Positions 26,617 through 34,770 of a DNA stretch of 64,000 nucleotides are shown piece by piece (position 1 is the stretch's first letter; the number at the start of each line of letters is the position of its first letter). The notes below the pieces were generated by a model. That model did no database searches and was not told the DNA's origin. It saw nothing but the letters and a program-made list of their open reading frames with translations. The stretch spans positions 1,774,501 through 1,838,500 of the forward strand of contig NZ_CP121694.1 of NCBI RefSeq assembly GCF_035573695.1. Reading direction: 5' to 3'. Made by a program: the position numbers and the translations under genes. This DNA is from Metallumcola ferriviriculae. GTDB lineage: Bacteria; Bacillota; JADQBR01.

Positions 26617-27797
26617 CTACAGAGCCAGCTCGTCCTCAAGTCTTTCAAATATATCCCAAATTGCGAGATACAGTTCCTCCAGCTTCTCACCGGCTGCGTC
26701 CACTTTCTGGATAGATCCATTGTTGCCAGATAAATTATCTTGGTTAAAGCATCGTCATTCGGATATGCAGTTTTGGTCTTGGTTACTTTCCGCAGCTGGC
26801 GGTGGTAACCTTCGATGATGTTCGTGGTGTAAATCATCTTTCTGATTTCCTGGGGATAGTTGAAATAGGCGGTAAGCTCGACCCAATTATTCTCCCAAGA
26901 CCTGATGATTAACGGGTGTTTTTTGCCCCATATTTCCTTAAATTCCTCGAAAGCAAGTTCTGCTTCTTCAATGGTCAAAGCTTGGTAAACTTTCTTTAAA
27001 TCTACCATTACTTTTTTCTTCTCTTTATGCGGCACATATTTCATTGAATTCCTAATTTGGTGTATGATACATGTTGATGGCTTCAGAGAAGCCAGAAAGC
27101 CCGCCCTTACAGGCGATAAGGATGTCTTCAAGGCCTCGGTTTTTGAGGTCATTACATACTCCAAGCCAGAACTTTGCACTTTCATTTTCACCTATCCAAA
27201 TACCGAGAATATCTTTATGTCCTTCTAGGTTGATACCTAAAACGCTATAGGCAGCCTTATTAACTATCTTGCCTTCCTTACGCACTTTGAAGTGAATGGC
27301 ATCTAGAAAAACTATGGGGTAAACTCTTTCCAATGGTCGGGACTGCCATTCTGTTATCATGGGCATAATTTTGTCGGTAATTTTACTGACCATGGTGGGC
27401 GACACATCAATGTCGTAGATATCCTGCATATGATCTTCAATATCACGGGTAGACATTCCCTTGGCATACATGGTGACAACTAGGTCCTCAAGCTGGTTTG
27501 CAGTTCTACCCCATTTAGGAACGACCTTCGGTTCAAATTCACTGTTTCGGTCTCTAGGGATATCTAATTCGGTTTCCCCAAACTGGTTTTAACAGTTTTC
27601 TGACTGTAGCCATTGCGGCTGTTTCCAGAACCATTACCTGATGGAGAATGTTTTTCATAGCCTAAATGTTCGTCCATTTCTGCTTCAAACATTTCTTGCA
27701 TTAGGTCTCCGAACAATTCTTTCATCTTCTCCTGAGCATCTTCAATGCTGCGGCAGCCCTTTGCTAACTCTTTAGCAAAGCTTCTTTGGTTTTGCAT
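26617..27797 (-). pseudogene. IS256-family transposase, frameshifted
   Basis: Three pieces in different frames together cover a mutator-type transposase. The N-terminus (27564-27797) has QEMFEAEMDEHLGYEKH. The middle has IVFLDAIHFKVR (first Asp). IACKGGLSGF corresponds to the second-Asp box but has Gly in place of Asp. The C-terminus has TTNIIEGYHRQLRKVTK (Glu), and in yet another frame LAIWDIFERLEDELAL ends at a stop near 26617. At least three frame changes and the lost Asp show it is inactive. Confidence 0.85.
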
Positions 27798-27851
27798 AAA
27801 CGGTCAACTCCTTTATATTGGTAAGTTTAACCATTTACACAAGTTATCTAA

Positions 27852-28121
27852 GATATGCTTAACTACTTAGATGGATATCCGCTTGAATTGCCATGCAGAT
27901 ATGCTAATAAAATAGCTTGCTTTACCAAAGTTTACATTATCTCTAATATTGATCTGTCAGAACAGTATCGAACTGTTTAAGAGGAACACCCAGAGACTTG
28001 GAATGCTTTCTTACGTCGGATAAAAACAGTAAAAATATATGATAAGAAATCCAACGTTCCAAAGGAGTATAATCTTACCAAACTCAGTTATCAGCTTATT
28101 TGGAATATATTTATGAATTGA
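27852..28121 (+). pseudogene. C-terminal remnant of a rolling-circle Rep-type replication protein
   Basis: One frame reads NYLDGYPLELPCRYANKIA...TKVYIISNIDLSEQYRTV, then TAA, then EEHPETWNAFLRRIKTVKIYD and on to a stop at 28119. This resembles the end of superfamily-3-helicase-type Rep proteins of small Firmicutes plasmids and integrative elements. The 5' part is missing, cut at the right end of the IS256-type element, and the internal stop is a further lesion. Confidence 0.55.
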
Positions 28122-28166
28122 TAGCATATAATATCACTAAAGAGGGAATGATATCATATACTATCA
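28119..28166. promoter_or_regulatory. Inverted repeat, candidate operator of the toxin-antitoxin operon
   Basis: Two 17-bp arms (28119-28135 and 28150-28166) are inverted copies with two mismatches, starting TGATAG and ending CTATCA, separated by 14 nt. They end 8 nt before the -35 box of the toxin gene promoter. An HTH antitoxin commonly binds such a dyad; the binding itself is inferred. Confidence 0.6.
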
Positions 28167-28173
28167 ATAAAGG

Positions 28174-28202
28174 TTGCGTAAAGCGAAGTTTTTAGCTATA
28201 AT
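28174..28202 (+). promoter_or_regulatory. Promoter of the MqsR/MqsA-like operon
   Basis: TTGCGT, 17 nt, TATAAT, with the -10 box a perfect consensus. The transcript would start about 25 nt before the first coding bases. Confidence 0.75.
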
Positions 28203-28234
28203 GGAGGTGATAAAAGGTTAAGGAGTTGAAAAAT

Positions 28235-28576
28235 TTGCCTTACCAATACGTCGAAGACTTTTTGGATGAGTGTGGCAAACTAATCGATGCTCGACAGGTG
28301 GACCCATTTACAAATAACCCAGAGACAAAAGCAACATTAAATATATTAGGCTATAATCCGCGAGTCATGCTTCAAGAGATCAAAGAATTAGAGCCAGATA
28401 CTTTGTATAAAGGTCCGGTTCCTGACATTGACTCTAAATACCTTGGTAATGTATGGATATTTAAGAAAGATATTCAGGGTTACGTTATTTACATAAAGCT
28501 TAAAATAAGGATATATAGGCATTATAGAGAGTTGTTCGTAATGTCCTTTCATATTGATAGACCTAGAAAAAATTAG
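28235..28576 (+). CDS. MqsR-like type II toxin (RelE fold, mRNA interferase)
   Basis: A 113-aa protein fitting the MqsR pattern: an N-terminal helix, the central VMLQEIKELEPDTLYKGP with D and YK, VWIFKKDIQGYVIYIKLKI, and a C-terminal LFVMSFH. MqsR toxins cleave mRNA and are held by a zinc/HTH antitoxin. AGGAG sits 9 nt before the TTG at 28235; an in-frame TTG at 28226 is directly adjacent to it, so I prefer 28235. The antitoxin-like gene follows after 20 nt. Confidence 0.7.
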   Translation: MPYQYVEDFLDECGKLIDARQVDPFTNNPETKATLNILGYNPRVMLQEIKELEPDTLYKGPVPDIDSKYLGNVWIFKKDIQGYVIYIKLKIRIYRHYRELFVMSFHIDRPRKN

Positions 28577-28596
28577 AAAGAGAAAAGGGGGAGAAT

Positions 28597-29289
28597 ATGG
28601 TTGCAGGTAAAATTTTATTTTGCCCGGCATGTGACGAGCCGCGTAGTTATGAAAAAAGAGAGACAACTGTTATTCATTCAATTAAAGGTGAAGATATTCA
28701 AGTCAAGGCAAAAATTCCTTTTTGCACAGAATGTGGGGCTCAGCTTTCAGACTTAGACGTTGAAGAGAAACATTTTAATTCTGCCCTGCAAGAATATTGC
28801 GAAAGACATAACTTGTTATTGCCATATCAAATTAAGAAGATTAGAAAACAGTATGGATTATCACAAAGAGCCTTCGCAAGAGCACTGGGTTTTGCTGAGT
28901 CTACTATCAATAGATATGAGCTTGGTGCTTTGCCTGATGCTGTTCATAACGCTATAATTAGTCTAGTTATGCAGCCAGAAAATATGATCAGGATGGCAGA
29001 GCAAAATCGTGATAACATTAGTGACAAAGAGTTTGGAGCAATTAAGGATAAAGTGTCAGAGTCCCAAAAAAGTTCTAGCCAAATTACTGTAAGCAAAAGC
29101 TCCATTTCTACATTGATTGAAAGGGTAGAGGAGTTGAGTAAAAAGATAGATAAGATGGAAAGGGAAATAGAAAAAATGTCTTCAATAGATTTTTATTCTG
29201 AAGCAGATACTTATTCTCACTATATTAATAAAAAAACATGTTTTCCTCCTATAGCTATTAAACAGGGGTGGGGTTTGTATGAAAACTAA
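28597..29289 (+). CDS. MqsA/YgiT-like antitoxin with extended coiled-coil tail
   Basis: A 230-aa protein. The N-terminal zinc site has CPACDEP and CTECGAQL (about residues 8-50). The HTH (about residues 85-115, GLSQRAFARALGFAESTINRYE) binds DNA. MqsA normally stops near 130 aa, but here a further 100 residues follow, with a heptad-like coiled coil (LIERVEELSKKIDKMEREIEKM). GGGGGAG precedes the ATG. It overlaps the next gene by 11 bases, so a third component is translationally linked. Confidence 0.75.
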   Translation: MVAGKILFCPACDEPRSYEKRETTVIHSIKGEDIQVKAKIPFCTECGAQLSDLDVEEKHFNSALQEYCERHNLLLPYQIKKIRKQYGLSQRAFARALGFAESTINRYELGALPDAVHNAIISLVMQPENMIRMAEQNRDNISDKEFGAIKDKVSESQKSSSQITVSKSSISTLIERVEELSKKIDKMEREIEKMSSIDFYSEADTYSHYINKKTCFPPIAIKQGWGLYEN

Positions 29290-30058
29290 CGGTTTGGAAA
29301 ATGTTGTAGAATGGTTTTACAACCTCAGCGAGAATAAACGGGATGATATCTTAGATGTATTGAACCATGGATCAATAATATCTTTGGATAGTGAAACACA
29401 AAAGATGCTTAAGAAATTAAGGGATAAGGTTATTCATCAAATAAGGGAGCTGGAAGAGAAGAAAAAGGTTCTAAAATACTTAACGGGTTCAGGCGTAAAG
29501 AAGGACGAGGCCAAAGTAATTTATAAATATTGTCGGTCGGTAAAACCTCAATTAGAAGATTCCATAGCCATCAAGAAAATGAATTCTGATGCATTTTACG
29601 ATGTAGTAGAATTTATTATTAATAAAGTGTTTGTATATAAGGAATATAAATACTATCCATTTAATGAATTAGTACGCTTGGGAGATTTTCAAAAGACCGA
29701 TGAAGCTGGGCAAAGTTTAAGGTTTCTTTTTAATATGATTTCTTTAGTGTGCAAAAGGGAAGTAAGACCTTCAACTCTTGAACAAATACTTATAAAAGAC
29801 TTTGATCTTTCTCAAGAACTTGCGGATATTGTTACTGAAAGCGTACAGGTTAATTTGGATGAAATTCAAAAGACCTATTTAGTATCTACAATTGATGAAC
29901 TTAATCAAAAGGTAGAGTGTATAGAAAGTATGTTAGATGATCTAGACGACAGAGTGGACGATATTGAAGACTCTGTTTCTGATTTAGAGAGTTTGATGGA
30001 CGATATCGATGATAAGATTGATGACATAGATGACAAGATTGACGATATACAGAACTGA
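29279..30058 (+). CDS. Coiled-coil protein co-translated with the antitoxin, function unknown
   Basis: A 259-aa charged, mostly helical protein without recognisable domain. The last 55 residues are strongly acidic and end in a repeated DDIDDKI unit, predicting a long coiled coil that could pair with the coiled-coil tail of the antitoxin. It overlaps the antitoxin gene by 11 bases. No transmembrane segment or catalytic motif is visible. It could be an antitoxin partner or an effector of a three-gene defence module. Confidence 0.6.
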   Translation: MKTNGLENVVEWFYNLSENKRDDILDVLNHGSIISLDSETQKMLKKLRDKVIHQIRELEEKKKVLKYLTGSGVKKDEAKVIYKYCRSVKPQLEDSIAIKKMNSDAFYDVVEFIINKVFVYKEYKYYPFNELVRLGDFQKTDEAGQSLRFLFNMISLVCKREVRPSTLEQILIKDFDLSQELADIVTESVQVNLDEIQKTYLVSTIDELNQKVECIESMLDDLDDRVDDIEDSVSDLESLMDDIDDKIDDIDDKIDDIQN

Positions 30059-30177
30059 ACATTGGGACGGGATTGGTATAAGCTCTTTAGTTTTGTGGTA
30101 GAGGGCTTTAAGATTTTATAATTGGATTGTTAACTGTTGAGGGAAATACAAATGTACATTTCAGACCAATCCCGGTA

Positions 30178-30187
30178 CCCGGCACCA
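30178..30187 (+). repeat. Second att-like CCCGGCACCA copy
   Basis: The terminal 10-mer of the tRNA-Leu fragment recurs here, preceded by AATCCCGGTA. A 10-bp inverted repeat (CGGGATTGGT at 30068, ACCAATCCCG at 30165) flanks it. It abuts the second serine-recombinase relic, as the first copy abuts the first relic. Confidence 0.5.
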
Positions 30188-30770
30188 ATACTTTGCACTA
30201 AGTTATCAGGGTAAAATCCTACCCTGATTTCTTCATTTTCGGGGATTAATTCAATGTGGCGGATGAAGGTCCCACATTAGTTCGCGTTTTCCCTTAATTG
30301 TGGCATTTTCATAAGCAGTCTTGAAGTTGGTGAAGAAAATACGAAGCGCATCAGCATCTATTTTGGTTTAATGGGCATAGGCTTTTCTAAAGAGGCAATT
30401 TGGTCTTCCAGATGGTCTCTTTTTTCTTTAAGCTGTTTATCTCATCATAAATGAGGGAAGGGTCTATACCTGATTTGACAGCATCTAGGCGTCTAATTTC
30501 GATATCAGTAGTTTTAATTTGTTTCCTATGTTGATTGATGGCAGCATCCAATTCTTGGTTCTTGGTTGAAGCCATAGAAGAAATATCGCTAACTAATTTA
30601 TCCGCCACATCGGGGGTATTATACGTTTTTCAATTTCCTTAACTAAAGCTTGCTCTAGCCATTTCTGGTCAATCATCCACTTGCTGTTGCAGGCCACCAG
30701 TCCTCTCATGCGGTTAACACCACAAATATATTTGTGCCAATTATGGCTCGAATTACCTAGCCAATAACAT
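30188..30770 (-). pseudogene. Second serine-recombinase relic, C-terminal half
   Basis: On the minus strand, in several frames, one reads CGVNRMRGLVACNSKWM, QKWLEQALVKEIEKRI, a coiled coil with ELDAAINQHRKQIKTTDIEI, then NFKTAYENATIKGKREL and IELIPENEEIRVGFYPD. This is the order expected in the zinc-ribbon/coiled-coil part of large serine recombinases. Frameshifts and missing N-terminus make it inactive. Its 3' end meets the CCCGGCACCA copy at 30178. Confidence 0.65.
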
Positions 30771-30789
30771 TATCTCCGCAATTAGCATA

Positions 30790-31030
30790 AGTAAACATGG
30801 TGAGTTGCGAAGAAGGGTAAAGGCGCTAGAAGAAAGGAGTAAAGGCCAGTAGCAACCGGCGAAGCAGGTGTACCTTTACATGGAGATGGGCTAGTGTGCT
30901 AGCCTGGTTACCAAGGCAGCACCCAAGAGCGAAACGTAGGGGCATGTCGGCAAGTTGCCTTACAGCACACGCCCAAAGGCTCCATGTCAAGGTTTGCGGA
31001 TGGCCTTCTTTACATTATGGGAGTAATTTG
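30790..31030 (+). ncRNA. Candidate structured RNA, possibly the 5' part of a group II intron
   Basis: No frame is open. A long-range stem joins ACATGGAG (30878) with CTCCATGT (30979). Inside it are GCTAG/CTAGC, GGCA/TGCC and GGGC/GCCC helices separated by purine-rich loops such as GAGCGAAACG. Base composition is richer in G+C than the surrounding island. The dense nested pairing recalls a group II intron domain I, but no reverse transcriptase follows and I cannot name the family. Confidence 0.35.
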
Positions 31031-31285
31031 ACCGCATAAAAAAGGAAGGATTGTAAAACTCAGGAGGAAAATTATGTTATTTTGGAGAAGTAATTTTGAA
31101 AAAGTATATTTTTGTAAAAAGGATAAGCTTTGTTAGAGTTTTAGATGTTGTAGGTGAAGTGTTTAGGGGGGGATTTGGACGTGATAAGTGATACTGATAT
31201 TGAGAGCTTGCATTTTGATACAAGAAAGTATAACCATATAGTATGGAAAAACGAAAAGGATTTTTATAGAAGTTAAGGAAAAGGA

Positions 31286-32704
31286 TTGAAGCAAGAGGTA
31301 GTAGATAAAAAAGGAAAGATATTTATTAGAAGAAATTTTGAAGATGGAGTTTTATTAAAGGATTATTCTTTGATAAATGAGACGGAAGATATTTTGATAA
31401 ATCATAAAACCATTGCATTAGTCAAAGCAATGGTGAAAAGGTTACCTAATATTTTGTATTTCGATGATTTTAGCGATAGGGTTCCTGAATTAGTTACCTT
31501 TCCAGCTAATTATGTAAGTGAGAGGAAGTATAGCCGTGGAAAGGACCGCGAATGGCAAGAAATCATTGTTGAAATTTTTTCAAGGGCGTTACATGAGGAA
31601 TTTTCACTTACAAAATTTCTACAGCTTGAGGATGAAGATGACCAAGACAACTATTTAAGCGATGTTACAAAAACACTTAACAATGAAATAATCGATGAGT
31701 GGCGAAAGCTAAAAAGCGCTTTTTCTGCGATATCCGATGAAGGGGATAAGTTAGAATTAGAAATTAAACATTCATTGGTTGAAGATAAACCTACATTTAA
31801 ATTTAAAGTAATTGATAGTGAAAGCAGTGGAAATGATCGTAAATTTGATATTGGGCAAAGAAGCAAAGGCTTTCAGTGGTTCTTTAATTTTATAATGAAG
31901 TTAAAGTTCAATCCGAAATACAAATTGAATCCTGAAAATGCAATTTATCTGTTGGATGAACCTGGGTCGTATTTACACTCATCTGCGCAAACTGAATTAC
32001 TTAGAAAGCTTTGTGATATTGGCCAAAACAACACGATAATATATTGTACACATTCTCAGTATTTGCTTGATCCGGACATAATTAATATTGCAGGGATAAA
32101 AATAGTGTCAAAATCTGAAGGTGATATTGAACTGGTGGATTATGGTAACAGCAGCCATGTAAAAACTCTTGGTGCATTTTCAGCATTAAATGATGCATTG
32201 CATTTAAAATTTGGTTTTCATGAAAGCATGCTTAAGCGTTGCGTTTTGACCGAAGGAATAGTGGATTACTACTTTTATAATATGTTTTTCGATTTTGACG
32301 GAATTAATATAATACCTGGGGCGGGCTGCGGACATTTACGTGAATTAATATCGATCATGATTTCTTGCAGCGAACAATTCGTGTTAGTGTTGGATTATGA
32401 TGAGGAGGGTAGGACTAATTATAGTCGTTATTCTCATTACTTTGGAGATAGTTTTACAAGTAGAACGTATCAATACGAAGGAGTATGCAAAGGTAAAGAT
32501 TTTATGCTGGAGAATATATTATCATTGGAAGACGTAGAAAGGATCAAAGTAGCTATGGAATGCGACGACATTAAGAAAGCAATTGTAGCATTATATTTTA
32601 AGGATGAAGTGACTAAGGTGGATATAGTTAACGGAATTAACAAGGAGACAAGGCAAAACATTGATATTATTCAAATGAGGATTAAATCAATTTTTAATAT
32701 CTGA
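31286..32704 (+). pseudogene. OLD-family-like ATPase/TOPRIM protein lacking its N-terminus
   Basis: A 472-aa open frame. IGQRSKGFQWFFNF resembles the ABC signature, IYLLDEPGSYLH (about residue 216) is Walker B, and IIYCTHSQYLL the H-loop. CVLTEGIVDYYFYN and VLVLDYDEEGR (about 313-374) form a TOPRIM domain. Full-length OLD/AAA_15-type defence nucleases carry an N-terminal Walker A of which there is no trace; the frame stops at 31274. A TTG start at 31286 exists, so a truncated protein could be made, but ATP binding should be lost. Low G+C like the rest of the island. Confidence 0.65.
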
Positions 32705-32758
32705 AATTGTTGTGTACTAGCGTTAAAGTGGGGCCATTATAAGTGCAAACTATACAAT

Positions 32759-32768
32759 CCCGGCACCA
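32759..32768 (+). repeat. Third att-like CCCGGCACCA copy, right island edge
   Basis: AATCCCGGCACCA recurs here in the same orientation as the copies at 22549 and 30178. To its right composition and gene type return to chromosomal, so it likely marks the right end of the tandem elements. Between 32705 and 32919 I see no gene. Confidence 0.5.
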
Positions 32769-32919
32769 TCACATTTTATAAAAGTTTCTGTGTTAATACA
32801 TTGTTTCCTTAGGTTCAGAACCTACATTATTAAAGCAGGTGTTATTGCGGTTCACCCCTAAACAAACACCGTTGGGACGTTGATTTTGTTATTTCGACGG
32901 GACTTCGTTTACCAAAGCA

Positions 32920-32949
32920 TTGACTTTATAGTAAAATTGAGTTGATAAT
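32920..32949 (+). promoter_or_regulatory. Promoter of the small 46-aa gene
   Basis: TTGACT, 18 nt, GATAAT, 20 nt before the GTG start. Confidence 0.55.
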
Positions 32950-32969
32950 ATACGAGGTAGGTGTTTTTC

Positions 32970-33110
32970 GTGTTGGATGGGGTTGGAACTGCTCAAAAAA
33001 GTGCTCAATCGGACAGCTTTTCTGTGGATGAGGTGCATCGTTGGGTGGATTACTTGCGCTGGCTTGGTGTCAAGGTAGAAGAACCGACAACAGAAAAATT
33101 CGAAGAATAG
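32970..33110 (+). CDS. Small hypothetical protein, 46 aa
   Basis: GTG start behind GAGGTAGGTG. The product contains SVDEVHRWVDYLRWLGVKVEEP, an amphipathic helix, and is acidic at the end. It has its own promoter and a terminator directly after the stop, which together support a real monocistronic gene. Function unknown. Confidence 0.55.
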   Translation: MLDGVGTAQKSAQSDSFSVDEVHRWVDYLRWLGVKVEEPTTEKFEE

Positions 33111-33135
33111 GCCTCTGGAAAGGGGCTTTTTTTTT
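33111..33135 (+). terminator. Terminator of the 46-aa gene
   Basis: GCCTC pairs with GGGGC (one G-T pair) around TGGAAA, followed by nine T. It begins at the base after the stop codon. Confidence 0.8.
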
Positions 33136-33250
33136 GCCTATTTCCTTTTTCCCGTGACTATTTTGCTATAACAATGTGAGGTGTAACACACTCTTTCGGT
33201 GAAAACTGGGTTATAATTGTAATAGCAAAAGAGGAAGAGGAGGGAGAGAG

Positions 33251-33889
33251 ATGAATTTAAGCAATTTGGTAATATTTGAAGCATGTAGGGCGAGTAAGGG
33301 ATGCCCCAATGCTTGCTTATCGGTCGAAGAATCAGTTGCTGCATTGGAGAAGTTAGCGGTGGATGAAATGCTTAACAAAAGGTTGAGAGACCGAGTTGTT
33401 GGGCCGGTATTATACCATCATACTTTTCGCATTGCACTGTCTGGATGTCCTAATAGTTGTTCTCAGCCTCAAATAAAGGATATCTCTATCCAAGGGCAAA
33501 TTATTCCTCAAATTGATGAAGATAACTGTAACGGTTGTGGTAGTTGCAGCGAGGTATGTCCGGATAAAGCCATAGATGTTTCAACAGGAACAGCAGTTAT
33601 TGACAGAAAGAATTGTCTTAACTGCGGTCTTTGTATCAAAGAATGCCAGGTCAATGGGATGACAGCGGGTGAAGTCGGATTTAAGGTATCTATTGGGGGA
33701 AAGCTAGGCAGGAGGCCTCAGTTTGCCCAAGAATTTGATCCTCTGGTGGATAAGAATGAAATAGTAACCACAGTGGCGAATATTATCACTAAGTACCTGG
33801 ATCGAGCAGGTGCTGAGGAAAGAATGGCAGATTTGGTAAACCGCATCGATGCTAAACAATTATTCATTCCAGGAGGGAATTCGAACTGA
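33251..33889 (+). CDS. Small siroheme reductase-like 4Fe-4S protein
   Basis: A 212-aa cytoplasmic protein combining half of a sulfite/nitrite reductase with a ferredoxin. CRASKGCPNAC and ALSGCPNSC (about residues 13-23 and 62-72) recall the CxxxxxC...CxxxC site that ligates the siroheme-coupled cluster. CNGCGSCSEVCP and CLNCGLCIKECQ (about 94-130) are ferredoxin clusters. The family is far shorter than dissimilatory sulfite reductase, and its reaction is not established. It ends one base into the next gene's ATG (CTGATGG), so it is coupled to the AAA protein. Confidence 0.75.
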   Translation: MNLSNLVIFEACRASKGCPNACLSVEESVAALEKLAVDEMLNKRLRDRVVGPVLYHHTFRIALSGCPNSCSQPQIKDISIQGQIIPQIDEDNCNGCGSCSEVCPDKAIDVSTGTAVIDRKNCLNCGLCIKECQVNGMTAGEVGFKVSIGGKLGRRPQFAQEFDPLVDKNEIVTTVANIITKYLDRAGAEERMADLVNRIDAKQLFIPGGNSN

Positions 33890-34770
33890 TGGTTGAGAAA
33901 GAGACACTTTGGAAGCACTTTACTGAAGAAGGGTATATTTGTGACCGACGGTTGATAACTACTGTTTATCTTGCTTTACGATTGGAGAAGCCATTGTTAA
34001 TTACCGGGGCACCGGGGGTTGGTAAGACGGAAATCGCTAAGGTGCTCAGTCAAGTGTTTGACACAGAACTAATACGGCTACAGTGCTATGAGGGGCTGGA
34101 CGAAACAAAAGCACTTTACGAGTGGAATTACCAAAAACAGCTGCTACGCATCCAACTCAGCAAAGCAGATGGGAGTGATAAACTGGCGGAAGACCAACTT
34201 TTTTCCGCTGAGTACCTGCTGGAGAGGCCTTTGCTTAAGGCTATTCGCATGGAGACTAAACCGGTGTTACTAATAGATGAGATTGATAAAACAGATGAAG
34301 AGTTTGAGGCCTTTTTGTTCGAAATGCTGTCAGATTTCCAGGTCTCAATTCCTGAAATGGGTACTATAACCGCGAGACAGATACCGATGGTGGTCTTGAC
34401 CAGTAATGCGGCTCGGGAACTTTCCGATGCGTTAAAACGACGCTGCATTTTTTTATACATCGATTATCCGTCTGTGGAAAAGGAATTACAAATTATCAAT
34501 AGCCGTGTGCCTGATGTACCAAAGAAGCTGGCGGAAGAAGTGGCCATGGCTATTTCCTTTATTCGCAGAGAACTTGAGTTGAAAAAACCGCCCGCTATAG
34601 CGGAGACATTGGATTGGGTACGGTCATTAATGGCTTTAGATGCGGATCGCCTCTCTCCTGAATTAATTGAAGATACACAGACGGTAATATTTAAGAACCA
34701 AGAGGATGTCCTTAACTTTGAGAAACATACCGGGACGGAGGCGCTATATCGTTATGTGCGCCAGTCTTAA
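33889..34770 (+). CDS. MoxR/CoxD-like AAA+ ATPase
   Basis: A 293-aa cytoplasmic AAA+ protein. Walker A GAPGVGKT is at residues 40-47, Walker B VLLIDEIDK near 126, sensor 1 VVLTSNAAREL near 169, and the arginine finger region DALKRRC follows. Such ATPases work with a VWA protein as a chaperone pair that inserts metals or remodels enzymes; CoxD/CoxE and CbbQ/CbbO are examples. The VWA partner follows, overlapping by 17 bases, and the reductase-like protein precedes. Confidence 0.85.
   Translation: MVEKETLWKHFTEEGYICDRRLITTVYLALRLEKPLLITGAPGVGKTEIAKVLSQVFDTELIRLQCYEGLDETKALYEWNYQKQLLRIQLSKADGSDKLAEDQLFSAEYLLERPLLKAIRMETKPVLLIDEIDKTDEEFEAFLFEMLSDFQVSIPEMGTITARQIPMVVLTSNAARELSDALKRRCIFLYIDYPSVEKELQIINSRVPDVPKKLAEEVAMAISFIRRELELKKPPAIAETLDWVRSLMALDADRLSPELIEDTQTVIFKNQEDVLNFEKHTGTEALYRYVRQS

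Larger units (their letters stand above)
22865..27846. mobile_element. IS256-family insertion sequence, decayed and interrupted by a RIT element
   Basis: Candidate end repeats are TAACTTTGTGTAAACGG at 22865-22881 and, inverted, the complement of TAACTTGTGTAAATGG at 27831-27846. Between them lie a broken IS256-type transposase (26617-27797) and the whole RIT element (22975-26477). Without the RIT the element would be about 1.45 kb, the normal size for IS256 relatives. No clear target duplication was seen. Confidence 0.55.

Noticed and set aside
27852-28121. Selenocysteine or other recoding in the Rep remnant
   Set aside because: The internal stop is TAA, and the gene lacks its 5' part, so simple decay explains it.
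29985-30055. Tandem DNA repeat (GATGACATAGATGACAAG type) as a CRISPR or satellite
   Set aside because: It is in frame and encodes the repeated DDIDDKI coiled coil of the third operon protein; there are no spacers.
31181-31276. 31-aa frame upstream of the OLD-like gene as its missing N-terminus
   Set aside because: It is in the same frame but ends in TAA and has no Walker A or family similarity.
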